From Wolbachia endosymbiont of Folsomia candida (lineage in GTDB: Bacteria > Pseudomonadota > Alphaproteobacteria > Rickettsiales > Anaplasmataceae), in assembly GCF_001931755.2 (NCBI RefSeq), contig NZ_CP015510.2, positions 310,001-374,000 on the forward strand: DNA of 64,000 bases. The letters are read 5' to 3'. Of this stretch, positions 27,437 through 36,911 are shown piece after piece. Positions within the stretch are counted from its first letter, which is position 1. The number at the start of each line of letters is the position of its first letter. The notes below the pieces were generated by a model. That model worked only from the letters and a program-made list of their open reading frames with translations. It was not told the DNA's origin and ran no database searches. Made by a program: the position numbers and the translations under genes.

Positions 27437-28174
27437 ATGATGAATAACACATTGATAATATTAGCAGCAGGAAAAAGCAGTAGAATGGGTTCACAGTACT
27501 CAAAAACATTACACAAAGTAGGAAATTTTACTCTTTTAGAGCATATAATTCATAATGCAAAACTGCTGAGTTTAAAAAGTCTATCAATTGTCATTAATAA
27601 GCCTGTTCTGAAGGAGCTAGAAAGATTTAGTACTTTAAGAGATACAATCAATAAATATAATATAAAATTAATAGTTCAAGAAGACATTACAGGTACTGGC
27701 ACTGCAGTTAAAGTTGCCCTAGAAAATCTAGAGCAGTTACCTGACCAAGATATAGTTTTGATACAGTATGGAGACACCCCTTTTATATCGAGTAATACAA
27801 TAATGAAAATGATTGATCACTTAAGAAATAACAATAAAAGTTTAGTTCTTCTTGGATTTAATAGTCAAAATAAACAATATGGAAGATTAATCATTAATAG
27901 TGATAACAATGTTCAAGAAGTCTTAAAAAATGGAGATAAAATGCTTCTTGCAAACTCTGGGATAATGGTTTCATATGCTAAGGATCTTTATACTTTAGTG
28001 AAAGAAATAAAATTTAATGATTTGACTAATGAGTGTTGTCTTAATGATATAGTACCAATTGCGGCAAGTCATAATTTAGGTATAGGTTATGTAATCACTG
28101 ACGAAAGAGAAGCAATGGGAGTTAATAATAGAGAAGAATTAATTAAAGCTGAGCATTATTTTCAGAAAGTTTGA
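27437..28174 (+). CDS. Sugar-1-phosphate nucleotidyltransferase (GlmU N-terminal type)
   Basis: 245 aa. The signature LAAGKSSRMGSQYSKTLHKV at the N-terminus binds the nucleotide and pyrophosphate. ITGTGTAVKVALENL, IQYGDTPFIS (metal aspartate in GDTP) and the C-terminal GVNNREEL follow GlmU-like uridylyltransferases, but there is no acetyltransferase beta-helix. Predicted to activate a sugar phosphate as a nucleotide sugar in the cytoplasm. First gene of the plus-strand cluster that runs to 44756; by gene order it corresponds to the first Undecim gene of phage WO (remembered as WD0611 in wMel). Confidence 0.9.
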   Translation: MMNNTLIILAAGKSSRMGSQYSKTLHKVGNFTLLEHIIHNAKLLSLKSLSIVINKPVLKELERFSTLRDTINKYNIKLIVQEDITGTGTAVKVALENLEQLPDQDIVLIQYGDTPFISSNTIMKMIDHLRNNNKSLVLLGFNSQNKQYGRLIINSDNNVQEVLKNGDKMLLANSGIMVSYAKDLYTLVKEIKFNDLTNECCLNDIVPIAASHNLGIGYVITDEREAMGVNNREELIKAEHYFQKV

Positions 28175-28323
28175 TTAAAAAGCAGTCAATATTACTCTTT
28201 AATTTAATCTATAACTTAATTTAAGTTGACACTTGTTTTATACTAGTTTTATAATAGTCAATGTTTTTCAAGTTTTACTTGGAAAGTAGTAGGTGTTGAA
28301 GGTTTTTCTAGTAAGAAAGATAT

Positions 28324-28799
28324 ATGAGAGTATTGATAACAGGTTCAGCTGGTTTGATAGGATCAGCTTTAATGGAAAAGTTGGAAAAGCAGGGCTATGA
28401 AGTAATCAACTGTGATATCAGGTTACGTGACAATCCATTGAGTTTTTTTTCTGAAGACATAATACCACTACTTACTAAGTGTACAGGGGTTATTCATCTA
28501 GCTGCAATTTCTAGAGTTGTGCATGGTGAACTTTATCCTGAGTTGTGTCAAAAAGTTAATGTTGATGGTACAATGAAGTTATTAGAATTGTGCAAGTCAC
28601 TTTCAAATAAACCATGGTTTATATATGCTAGCAGTAGGGAAGTTTATGGAGAACAAAAGGAACTACCAGTTACAGAATCTTCTAGTATTAGCCCAATAAA
28701 TAATTATGCCAAAGGTAAAGCATTTGTTGAAGAACAAGTAACAAATTTAAAAGATTTTAACTTTAATATAGCAATATTACGCTTCTCCAATGTATATGG
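28324..28799 (+). pseudogene. NAD-dependent sugar epimerase, 5-prime part (IS-disrupted)
   Basis: Encodes the Rossmann start MRVLITGSAGLIGSALMEKL and catalytic Y-x3-K (NNYAKGKAF), ending at SNVYG where the IS4 end begins. The 3-prime part resumes at 34144. Joining them at one copy of the 9-bp duplication restores SNVYGGLLDHSSRV in frame, so the gene was intact before insertion. As it stands the frame runs into IS4 sequence and stops at 28881, leaving the substrate-binding half missing. Second gene of the cluster; it would have epimerised or dehydrated a nucleotide sugar. Confidence 0.9.
28791..28799 (+). repeat. Target-site duplication, left copy
   Basis: tgtatatgg, directly before the IS4 terminal repeat. 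The same nine bases follow the far IS4 end at 34135. Nine-base duplications are usual for Tn5-like IS4 elements. Confidence 0.85.
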
Positions 28800-30335
28800 C
28801 TTACTTTTACCCATAACTTTGAGAAGTTATTATGTGAAGCATAACCATGCTCTCTCTAAGATTTTCATAGCCTCGCCATAGAGTCATACTTCCTGGTAAA
28901 TTATCACCTTTTCTATTCATAAACCCACCTAATTTTCCTAACCAAATAATAGCTTGTTTTATGTTTGGAGGTTCTTCGGGCAATGTGGCCACTTGATGCT
29001 CACGTATGTAAAGAGCTTTCCACTCTTCATTGCTTAGAACCTTAGTGCAAGCCTCCATAGGATGCGATAAAGCCACTTTTGTTAAATATAAAATTTTAAA
29101 TGTAATAATGCTCTTTATAGCAATTAATTTCTGTAGCCTTTCCTTTGTAGTTAAACGAGAGCTTTCTATTTTACATCCTGATTTTAAAATTCTAAAGTAT
29201 TCTTCAATTTTCCATCGTAGCTTATACCAATTTATCCTTTCTATGGCATCTAAAGTGCTATTAACTGGTACATTAGTTAACAAAGTCCAATCGATAGCTT
29301 CAACTCCTTTAGGAGGATCCATTTCCTTTGCGCTTACCACATATACAGCGACTTTATCACTTATTTTATGTGCTGTATCTTTTGACCCATAAATGTAAGG
29401 CGCTCTGATAGGTATATAGCCTTTCATATATTTTACTTCAATATTTGCTTTTCTTGACTTCTGGTGCCCGTTTTTAGCAACTTCCAAGACGATTTTCTCT
29501 TTTACCGGAAGTTGAGCTATGCGTGTTTGCAAATCTGTTTTTCCCTCTTCAGTACAGATAAATTTTCTATTAGCTCGGTTACGGATTACATAAAAACTAC
29601 CCAATGATTCAGCTATCCATAAAAATTTGAAGATATCTGCTTCCCTATCACCAAGAGTGACAAGTTGTACATCTTTGGAAACGTTATTTATGGTTTCTTT
29701 TAGTGCTGCTATCCACTTATAACTTTCTTTCTCCTCTATAGAAGTACGGTATTTCCTATTTGCTTTTTCTTTTGCTGTTTCTTCTTTTCTAGCGGGACGC
29801 GCCCAGCACTGTTGAGAAGATAAACCTAAAGGTAATCCTTCTTTACTGACCATTAAGGCACTATGCAGCAGCAAACCCTTTTTATGCTTTGTATAAGCTT
29901 TAGAAATACTGCCTAGCCCTTTGGTATTTATATGAGAGTCAAAATCCAAATAACTAGTATCTTGGATTGAAAATATAAGCTTATTTCCTTTTATCCTTTC
30001 CGCTGTTTCTTTATGATGAGAAGAATAAATTTTCTCGGCCTCAAGCTTTTCATTACTAAACAACCTGTACGCGCCCTTAGCTTCTTTCCATCCACCACAA
30101 CTTTGATTAATTGATCCAGATGCCTTACGCTCTATAAGATAACTTGTTGTAATAAGCCTCTTATTAAGCCTTATATCTCCCAGATTAACATGTCTCAACT
30201 CTCTTTCTAGCCATTTGTCCCCTAAGCTATCAGTATATTGCGTATTTGTATTTACTCCGTACATTTTTAAACCCTTTATCAAATATATGAATTTGCTATT
30301 TTACTAGCTTTTTTATATTTGTGGGTAAAAGTAAG
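28800..30335 (-). mobile_element. IS4-family (Tn5-like) insertion sequence, complete
   Basis: 1536 bp bounded by 13-bp inverted ends, cttacttttaccc at 28800 and gggtaaaagtaag ending at 30335, with one intact transposase gene. It forms the left arm of a larger composite. Its outer end borders the target duplication; its inner end borders IS5 remnant sequence. Confidence 0.9.
28807..30264 (-). CDS. IS4-family transposase (Tn5-like)
   Basis: 485 aa from the ATG at 30264 (aaggg upstream; a TTG six codons earlier is an alternative). The N-terminal DNA-binding region resembles Tn5 (LGDIRLNKRLITTSYLIERK). Catalytic residues are visible: Asp in FSIQDTSYLDF, Asp in LVTLGDREADIF, and Glu in the Y-x2-R-x3-E motif WYKLRWKIEEYFRILKSG. 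The C-terminus is the Tn5-type dimerisation part (LGGFMNRKGDNLPG). All motifs are present, so it may be active. Confidence 0.92.
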   Translation of the reverse strand: MYGVNTNTQYTDSLGDKWLERELRHVNLGDIRLNKRLITTSYLIERKASGSINQSCGGWKEAKGAYRLFSNEKLEAEKIYSSHHKETAERIKGNKLIFSIQDTSYLDFDSHINTKGLGSISKAYTKHKKGLLLHSALMVSKEGLPLGLSSQQCWARPARKEETAKEKANRKYRTSIEEKESYKWIAALKETINNVSKDVQLVTLGDREADIFKFLWIAESLGSFYVIRNRANRKFICTEEGKTDLQTRIAQLPVKEKIVLEVAKNGHQKSRKANIEVKYMKGYIPIRAPYIYGSKDTAHKISDKVAVYVVSAKEMDPPKGVEAIDWTLLTNVPVNSTLDAIERINWYKLRWKIEEYFRILKSGCKIESSRLTTKERLQKLIAIKSIITFKILYLTKVALSHPMEACTKVLSNEEWKALYIREHQVATLPEEPPNIKQAIIWLGKLGGFMNRKGDNLPGSMTLWRGYENLRESMVMLHIITSQSYG

Positions 30336-30675
30336 TATGTTAATGCAGTAGAATGTTCAAAATTCGACTATATGTGTGATCGAAATGAAGCAATTAAATT
30401 AATAAAAATGCATAAAAATCACGCAGAAGGTGTAGAGGTGTGGAAAAAAGATGTAAATTATGGAAAAAGGGCTCACATAGAGGGTTTTTTTTGGAGATTT
30501 AAGCGTATATTTGGATTTCATTTAAAGAACAAATCGGAAGAAAATCGCAGAAACGAAGTAATAATAAAATGCAATTTACTCAATGAATTTATTAATATTG
30601 GCATCGCTAAATTTCAGTTGATTGCATGATCTAATTTCTTGGGAAAGGAAATGAGAAAGTAGCTATGCAACAAAG
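30336..30675 (+). mobile_element. IS5-family remnant (3-prime end)
   Basis: An open frame continues from inside the IS4 end to 30629 and encodes a transposase C-terminus (GKRAHIEGFFWRFKRIFGFH). It is followed by the terminal repeat agctatgcaacaaagcc ending at 30675, typical of IS5 elements. The 5-prime part is missing, cut by the IS4 element. Confidence 0.7.
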
Positions 30676-30987
30676 CCATTAATAATCGAAAAACCTCGTC
30701 ATCCTGCTGCTTGTCAGCGGGATCTATGCTGAGATACCGCGAATAAATCCACAACTGTACGAACGTCTAATTTAGCGAGAAAGTAAACCAAAAACATCAA
30801 CCTTTGGTGTCATTTCATTAGCACTCCTCCTGTCATCCGGCTTTGTTGCATAGCTCAAAAATACTACACGCCTTTGTCATTCTAGCGCGTGACGCTAGAA
30901 TCTATTTATATATTTTCAATGCCAACAACGTATTATATGCAACCTTCGCTTGCTAGATCCCAGATACTGTCTTTGATGTCAAACAAA
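30676..30987. other. IS-end and palindrome scrap
   Basis: No gene. At 30841-30857 lies ggctttgttgcatagct, the inverse of the IS5 end at 30675, so a second IS5 left end is present without its body. The segment between (catcctgctgcttgtcagcg) resembles Wolbachia dispersed palindromic filler. Confidence 0.5.
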
Positions 30988-31956
30988 TTATCCAACTAAA
31001 TTACAATTAAATGGTTGATTGTTTTTAAGAATACCAAAAAAGACATGCATTAATTTTCTCATTAACGCAAGGACTATGACTTTTGGGCATTTACCTTTAC
31101 TTGCTAGACGCTGACAAAATTTTTGAAAATGATTATTATGGTTTTTGACTACTATAGCTGGCATATAAAGGGCTTTTCGGACGCGCTCAGATCCTATTTT
31201 ACATATGCAACTTCTCTTACTTACAGACGATCCAGATTCATAATGTCCTGGATTTAGACCAGCAAAAGCTGTAAATTGCTTAGCATTGTCAAAATTATCA
31301 GCCGCTGGCATTTCTGCAATAACAGCAACAGCAGTAAGATGTCCTATACCTTTTATAGTCTTGAGGTTTTCTACCATATTTTTTAGATGTGGATAGTGAT
31401 TTATATGCTCATTAATTTCTGTTTCGAGAACAATAATTTGCTCCTCTATTGCCAAAATTACCTTAGATATAGCTTCTTTGCAGCTGGAATGCATATTTTC
31501 ATTTTCCAAGCGGTTCATCTGTTGCAATTTATCATTTTTTAGCGATTGCATACAACGGTAAAGATCTCTTAAATGCCTCATTTCAGGTGCAATTGGTTTC
31601 CAAAGAGCAGGTTTATTAGCGATACAAAATCTAGCTATCATAGCTGCATCTGATTTATCTGTTTTATTTCTGAGCAGCTCACTTTTGCCAAAAGCCTTGA
31701 TTTGAGCCGGGTTTACTATACTAACATTATGCCCTAAATCGTGCATAAAAGTAGCCAAATCTTCCCCATACCAGCTAGTTGCCTCAAGACACAGATGAAT
31801 AAGATTTGCTCCATGGCCATTGCACCAAACCACAAGCTTTGCAAAGCCATCCTGATTATTTTGAAAGACTTTGTGTCGTTTTTTATTGTCCATCAGCAAA
31901 CAAACATCAAATTTCTTTTTTGAAATATCCACACCCAAAATAGCATTTACTTGCAT
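30988..31956 (-). CDS. IS110-family transposase
   Basis: 322 aa. The DEDD RuvC-like domain begins GVDISKKKFDVCLLMDN, with CLEATSWYG and RNKTDKSDAAMIARF. The C-terminal Transposase_20 domain has LKTIKGIGHLTAVAVIAEMP, FTAFAGLNPGHYESGSSVSK (catalytic serine region) and ends PKVIVLALMRKLMHVFFG. IS110 enzymes are guided by a structured RNA from the element non-coding end. Complete and apparently intact. Terminal repeats are not visible, as usual for this family. Confidence 0.92.
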   Translation of the reverse strand: MQVNAILGVDISKKKFDVCLLMDNKKRHKVFQNNQDGFAKLVVWCNGHGANLIHLCLEATSWYGEDLATFMHDLGHNVSIVNPAQIKAFGKSELLRNKTDKSDAAMIARFCIANKPALWKPIAPEMRHLRDLYRCMQSLKNDKLQQMNRLENENMHSSCKEAISKVILAIEEQIIVLETEINEHINHYPHLKNMVENLKTIKGIGHLTAVAVIAEMPAADNFDNAKQFTAFAGLNPGHYESGSSVSKRSCICKIGSERVRKALYMPAIVVKNHNNHFQKFCQRLASKGKCPKVIVLALMRKLMHVFFGILKNNQPFNCNLVG

Positions 31957-32179
31957 AAAATTACCTCCAAGACTATAAATAAACTGAGAGTTTAGACTAA
32001 CCTTGTAATACGGGATATAATTCCAAAGATACTGTTCAGTCTTTTAACTCTATGGGAGGGGAGCAAAATCTGGAATTCGGCCTTATTGGCGTTAGTGTCA
32101 AGTCGGCTTCACCCTCCCTGCGTGGTATTTTAGCTCTAATGCCTCACATCATAAAGATACAAGTGTCACGCACTGGGAT
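31957..32179 (-). ncRNA. Candidate IS110 non-coding end (bridge RNA region)
   Basis: 223 bases between the IS110 transposase start and the IS481 end, with no gene and higher G+C than its surroundings (ctatgggaggggagcaaaat, ccctccctgcgtggtatttt). In IS110 elements this side encodes the guide (bridge) RNA. The exact element boundary and loops cannot be fixed here. Confidence 0.35.
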
Positions 32180-33230
32180 TGTAAAGGTCAACTAATTCAT
32201 TGACAAATTTTGCAAAAAGCCCAAAGGAGCGATACCTCCAAGAGCTTGATGCGGCCTGTGTTCATTGTAATAAATTAAATATCTAAACAATTCATCTTTA
32301 AATTCCTGAGCAGTCTCAAACGTTGTACCCTCAATCAAATCATCATTTAAAGTCCGCCAAAAGCGCTCTACTTTTCCATTTGTTTGTGGTCTATATGGCC
32401 TTGTATATAAATGCTTTAAGCCAATTTCAACTAACATTCTTTCAAATGGATGTCCATCCAAATTACTTCTTGATGCAAACTCTGGTCCATTGTCTGTCAT
32501 TACTTCTTTGAACTGAATACTGTAACTTTGCTTTATATAATTAAAACATCTGAGCACTGCAAACATTACATTCAGACTCTGAATATTTTCTAAAACTTCT
32601 GCCCATGCTATACGGCTTGCATCGTCTATTACACACACTAAATAGTATCTTTTGCTCTCATTTATTATCATATCTTTACTCAAATAATGACAGTCTATAT
32701 GTGCCAATTCTCCAGCTTTTTCCCTGATTATCTTTCTCTTCACCTCTTTTTCTTTTGTGCTCAACTTATTCATGCCGGCTCTCTTAATAATATTATATAT
32801 ACCAGATGGAGAAGGTGTTTTGTTGCCCAACTTTTTTGCTAGTATAGCACAAATTTCATATTTATTTATCCCTTTTTTCCGCTCCTCTATAACTGCTTTT
32901 TCTATTTCAATATCTGTTCTTCTACTTTCCCATCTTGGACCTCTTTTTCTTGGTAAAAACTCTTTTTCTAATCCGCTATTTCTATACCTATTATAATATT
33001 TACAGAATGTTTGTCTGTTGATTCCATTAGCGTGATAAAAATCGCCTACAAATCTATAAAATGGATGCTTTTTTGCCTTTGTTTGCTCATATTCTTTGAT
33101 CAAAAATCTCCATTTACTTTGGTAATTTCTCTCTAAAGTTTTATCTTCTGTGTTTCTTCTCATACCTAACTCCCTCAAAAATGTTTCTTTTATCTTAACA
33201 TTTTTGTCATCGAATTAGTTGACCTTTACA
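32180..33230 (-). mobile_element. IS481-family insertion sequence
   Basis: 1051 bp bounded by perfect 19-bp inverted repeats, tgtaaaggtcaactaattc and its complement. The right end joins directly to the interior of an IS4 transposase gene at 33231. The left flank is not IS4, so no matching target duplication exists, pointing to a later deletion or recombination. Confidence 0.9.
32192..33163 (-). CDS. IS481-family transposase
   Basis: 323 aa from the ATG at 33163 (gaggga ribosome binding site). The N-terminal helix-turn-helix region contains GINRQTFCKYYNRYRNSGLE; the DDE integrase core has GELAHIDCHYLSKDM (first Asp), FKEVMTDNGPEFASR (second Asp) and the Glu in RPQTNGKVERFWRTLNDDLI, ending in NEHRPHQALGGIAPLGFL. 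All three catalytic residues are present. Confidence 0.93.
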   Translation of the reverse strand: MRRNTEDKTLERNYQSKWRFLIKEYEQTKAKKHPFYRFVGDFYHANGINRQTFCKYYNRYRNSGLEKEFLPRKRGPRWESRRTDIEIEKAVIEERKKGINKYEICAILAKKLGNKTPSPSGIYNIIKRAGMNKLSTKEKEVKRKIIREKAGELAHIDCHYLSKDMIINESKRYYLVCVIDDASRIAWAEVLENIQSLNVMFAVLRCFNYIKQSYSIQFKEVMTDNGPEFASRSNLDGHPFERMLVEIGLKHLYTRPYRPQTNGKVERFWRTLNDDLIEGTTFETAQEFKDELFRYLIYYNEHRPHQALGGIAPLGFLQNLSMN

Positions 33231-34134
33231 CTAAAAGAAACCATAAATAACGTTTCCAAAGATGTACAACTTGTCACTCTTGGTGATAGGGAAGCAGATA
33301 TCTTCAAATTTTTATGGATAGCTGAATCATTGGGTAGTTTTTATGTAATCCGTAACCGAGCTAATAGAAAATTTATCTGTACTGAAGAGGGAAAAACAGA
33401 TTTGCAAACACGCATAGCTCAACTTCCGGTAAAAGAGAAAATCGTCTTGGAAGTTGCTAAAAACGGGCACCAGAAGTCAAGAAAAGCAAATATTGAAGTA
33501 AAATATATGAAAGGCTATATACCTATCAGAGCGCCTTACATTTATGGGTCAAAAGATACAGCACATAAAATAAGTGATAAAGTCGCTGTATATGTGGTAA
33601 GCGCAAAGGAAATGGATCCTCCTAAAGGAGTTGAAGCTATCGATTGGACTTTGTTAACTAATGTACCAGTTAATAGCACTTTAGATGCCATAGAAAGGAT
33701 AAATTGGTATAAGCTACGATGGAAAATTGAAGAATACTTTAGAATTTTAAAATCAGGATGTAAAATAGAAAGCTCTCGTTTAACTACAAAGGAAAGGCTA
33801 CAGAAATTAATTGCTATAAAGAGCATTATTACATTTAAAATTTTATATTTAACAAAAGTGGCTTTATCGCATCCTATGGAGGCTTGCACTAAGGTTCTAA
33901 GCAATGAAGAGTGGAAAGCTCTTTACATACGTGAGCATCAAGTGGCCACATTGCCCGAAGAACCTCCAAACATAAAACAAGCTATTATTTGGTTAGGAAA
34001 ATTAGGTGGGTTTATGAATAGAAAAGGTGATAATTTACCAGGAAGTATGACTCTATGGCGAGGCTATGAAAATCTTAGAGAGAGCATGGTTATGCTTCAC
34101 ATAATAACTTCTCAAAGTTATGGGTAAAAGTAAG
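33231..34134 (+). mobile_element. Truncated second IS4 copy
   Basis: Carries the last ~300 codons of the IS4 transposase (from LKETINNVSKDVQLVTLGDR) in reverse orientation to the copy at 28800; the translated part agrees residue for residue as far as compared. It ends in gggtaaaagtaag at 34134, followed by the right copy of the 9-bp duplication. The first ~190 codons and the inner end are replaced by IS481, so it cannot move alone. Confidence 0.9.
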
Positions 34135-34143
34135 TGTATATGG
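34135..34143 (+). repeat. Target-site duplication, right copy
   Basis: tgtatatgg, identical to 28791-28799, immediately after the outer IS4 end. Confidence 0.85.
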
Positions 34144-34627
34144 TGGGTTACTAGATCATAGTAGTAGGGTAATTCCTGCACTCTGTACCAATGCATTGAA
34201 AGATAATCCGATTAGAGTAGAAGGTAAAGAATGTGTTTTTGATTTTACCTATTTAGATGATGTTATAGAGGGTGTATACTTAACTGTTCAATATTTACAA
34301 AACGAAAAATCTTCTCTCCCCCCTATTCATCTTACTACTAATAACCCATACAATTTGGAAAATTTAGCAAAAACTATATTAAAAATTACAGGGAGTCATT
34401 CTAGAATTGATTTTTATCCTCCAAGAAATTTTGATGTAGCTAAGTTTTGTGGTGATTTTACTAGAGCTAAAGAGCTACTTGGTTGGTCTCCAAAGCATTC
34501 ATTAGAAGTAGGATTAGGCAAATTTATAAAAAGTCTGAAAAATAATACACAAGAATATCCTAAAAATATAGATATGGTAATATATGAAAATATTAAAAGT
34601 TATTCATGGCTACCCTCCTTATTATAG
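34144..34627 (+). pseudogene. NAD-dependent sugar epimerase, 3-prime part
   Basis: Continues the epimerase from GLLDHSSRVIPALCTNAL through FDFTYLDDVIEGVYLTVQYL (a typical extended SDR motif) to the stop at 34627. An in-frame ATG at 34196 could start an orphan C-terminal peptide of 143 aa, but it would lack the NAD-binding fold. Its end overlaps the next gene by 44 bases, so in the intact state the two were translationally coupled. Confidence 0.88.
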
Positions 34628-36911
34628 TGCTGGTTCAGAGGTGTACAGCCAAACTCTTGCACATGAACTAGCTAATAACAATGAGGTGCAAGTATTTACT
34701 AGGCAAGAAAATGTTTTCTTACCTGATTTTCACTATAGTACGGTGTTGGACTATAACCATAATGGTATCTTATTACATATAATTAATATTAAATATCGTA
34801 ATAGATTCATTAGTGAGGAAGTGGATACAGTATTCAAAAATATAATAGATGATTTTCAGCCAGACCTTATTCATTTCGGTCACCTTAATCACCTATCTTT
34901 AACTCTACCAGAAGTTGCTTTTAAAGAAAATATACCTACAGTTTTCACACTACATGACTTCTGGTTAATGTGTCCACGAGGAAGATTTATTCAACGTAAT
35001 TCTGAAGATTTATTACAGCTTTGTGATGGACAAGAAGATCAAAAATGTGCAACCCAATGTTATAAGGGGTATTTTACAGGAGATAAAGAGTGTATTAATT
35101 CAGACTTGAATTACTGGACACAATGGATTTCAACTAGAATGAAGCACTCACGAGAAGTAATAGACTATATAGATCACTTTATTGCCCCATCGAAATTCTT
35201 GATGGATAAATTTATTCAAGATTTTAATATTCCGATAAATAAAATTTCTTATCTTGATTATGGTTTTAATCTAAACCGTCTTAGGAATAGAAATAGAGTA
35301 CAAGAAGAAGAGTTTATTTTTGGTTATATTGGTACTCATACTCCTGAGAAAGGTGTTGACATGTTATTGAAGGCTTTTTCTCGCTTACCATCTAAAGCAA
35401 AACTTAGAATTTGGGGAGCAGTAAGAGAAGAAACTAAAGCTTTAAAAGCAATTGCTAGTCAGTTTTCACAGACAGTCAAAGAAAGAATAGAATGGATGGG
35501 AAGTTATAACAATGAAAATATAGTTACCGATGTATTTAATAAACTTGATGCTATAGTTGTTCCATCAATTTGGAGTGAAAATTCACCATTAGTAATACAT
35601 GAAGCACAGCAACTTAGAGTACCAGTTATAACAGCTAACTATGCTGGTATGGCAGAATATGTAAGAGATGAAATAAATGGATTATTATTTAAACATAGAG
35701 ATATAAATAGCTTGTTAGAGAAAATGCAAGTTCTATCTACAGATCAGAAGTTACATAGTAAACTTGCCCAAAGAGGTTATCTTTATACTAAAAGTGGTGA
35801 TGTACCTTCTATAAGTGAGCACACTGAGCAACTTAACAAGGTTTACCGTAATGTTATTACAAGTAAAGGTAAATCAGTACCTGTAAAACCTGGTCCTTGG
35901 AGAATTACTTTTGATACTAATCCAGATTATTGTAACTTTGCTTGTGTAATGTGTGAATGTTTTTCACCATATAGTAATGTTAAAGAGGAGAAGAAAGCCA
36001 AAGGGATAAAACCTAAGATAATGTCAATAGAAACTATCAGAAAAGTAATTACAGAAGCAGCTGGAACACCTTTGAGGGAAATAATTCCTTCTACTATGGG
36101 TGAACCTTTGATGTACAAGAATTTTGATGAAATAATAAATTTATGTCATGAATTTGACCTAAAGCTTAACCTTACAACTAATGGTTCTTTTCCTATTAAA
36201 GGGGCTAAAAAATGGGCTGAACTGCTGATACCAATCTTATCTGATGTTAAGATTTCCTGGAACGGAGCAACTAAGGAAACTCATGAAAAGATCATGAAAG
36301 GCTCAAAATGGGAAGTAGTAACAGAGAATCTAAAAATCTTCCTTAATGTTCGAGATAAATACTTTAATGATACAGGTAAGAGATGTACTGTTACTCTACA
36401 ATTAACATTTTTAGAGAGTAATTTGCATGAGCTTTATGATATAGTTGAGATGGCTATAAAAAATAGCATAGATAGAGTGAAAGGACATCACCTTTGGGCA
36501 CATTTTGAGGAAATCAAGAATCTCTCTATGAGAAGAGATGAGTTAGCAATTAGTAGGTGGAACACTGAGGTAAGAAGGTTATACGAACTGAGAGATAATA
36601 TGTTGTTGCCAAATGGTAAAAAGATAAAGTTAGAAAATTTTACAATTCTCTCTCGAGAAGGTATTGAAGATTTGGCTCCAGGTGGTCAATGTCCATTTTT
36701 AGGTAAAGAAGCATGGATAAACAATGAAGGAAAATTTAGTCCTTGCTGTGCTCCAGATGAACTACGAAAAACATTAGGGAATTTTGGTAATGTTAATGAA
36801 GTTAAACTGGAAGAAATATGGCAAAGTAGTGAGTATCTAAGATTACAAAAGAATTATTTAAACTATGAATTATGCAAAACATGCAACATGAGAAAACCAT
36901 TAATCAATTAG
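34584..36911 (+). CDS. Glycosyltransferase (GT4)-radical SAM fusion
   Basis: 775 aa. Residues 1-~400 are a GT-B glycosyltransferase: HGYPPYYSAGSEVYSQTLAH, GYIGTHTPEKGVDMLLKAFS, and donor-site SIWSENSPLVIHEAQQL. From ~430 a radical SAM domain follows, with the cluster motif CNFACVMC (C450, C454, C457). A SPASM-like end has C703, C721-C722 and a final CKTCNM, suggesting extra Fe-S ligation. It should transfer a sugar and carry out a radical modification in one polypeptide; substrate unknown. It starts inside the epimerase gene and overlaps the next gene by 40 bases. Matches the third Undecim gene. Confidence 0.92.
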   Translation: MKILKVIHGYPPYYSAGSEVYSQTLAHELANNNEVQVFTRQENVFLPDFHYSTVLDYNHNGILLHIINIKYRNRFISEEVDTVFKNIIDDFQPDLIHFGHLNHLSLTLPEVAFKENIPTVFTLHDFWLMCPRGRFIQRNSEDLLQLCDGQEDQKCATQCYKGYFTGDKECINSDLNYWTQWISTRMKHSREVIDYIDHFIAPSKFLMDKFIQDFNIPINKISYLDYGFNLNRLRNRNRVQEEEFIFGYIGTHTPEKGVDMLLKAFSRLPSKAKLRIWGAVREETKALKAIASQFSQTVKERIEWMGSYNNENIVTDVFNKLDAIVVPSIWSENSPLVIHEAQQLRVPVITANYAGMAEYVRDEINGLLFKHRDINSLLEKMQVLSTDQKLHSKLAQRGYLYTKSGDVPSISEHTEQLNKVYRNVITSKGKSVPVKPGPWRITFDTNPDYCNFACVMCECFSPYSNVKEEKKAKGIKPKIMSIETIRKVITEAAGTPLREIIPSTMGEPLMYKNFDEIINLCHEFDLKLNLTTNGSFPIKGAKKWAELLIPILSDVKISWNGATKETHEKIMKGSKWEVVTENLKIFLNVRDKYFNDTGKRCTVTLQLTFLESNLHELYDIVEMAIKNSIDRVKGHHLWAHFEEIKNLSMRRDELAISRWNTEVRRLYELRDNMLLPNGKKIKLENFTILSREGIEDLAPGGQCPFLGKEAWINNEGKFSPCCAPDELRKTLGNFGNVNEVKLEEIWQSSEYLRLQKNYLNYELCKTCNMRKPLIN

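Noticed and set aside
29030..29392. 120-codon frame opposite the IS4 transposase (and mirror at 33542)
   Set aside because: Antisense shadow present in both IS4 copies; no independent support.
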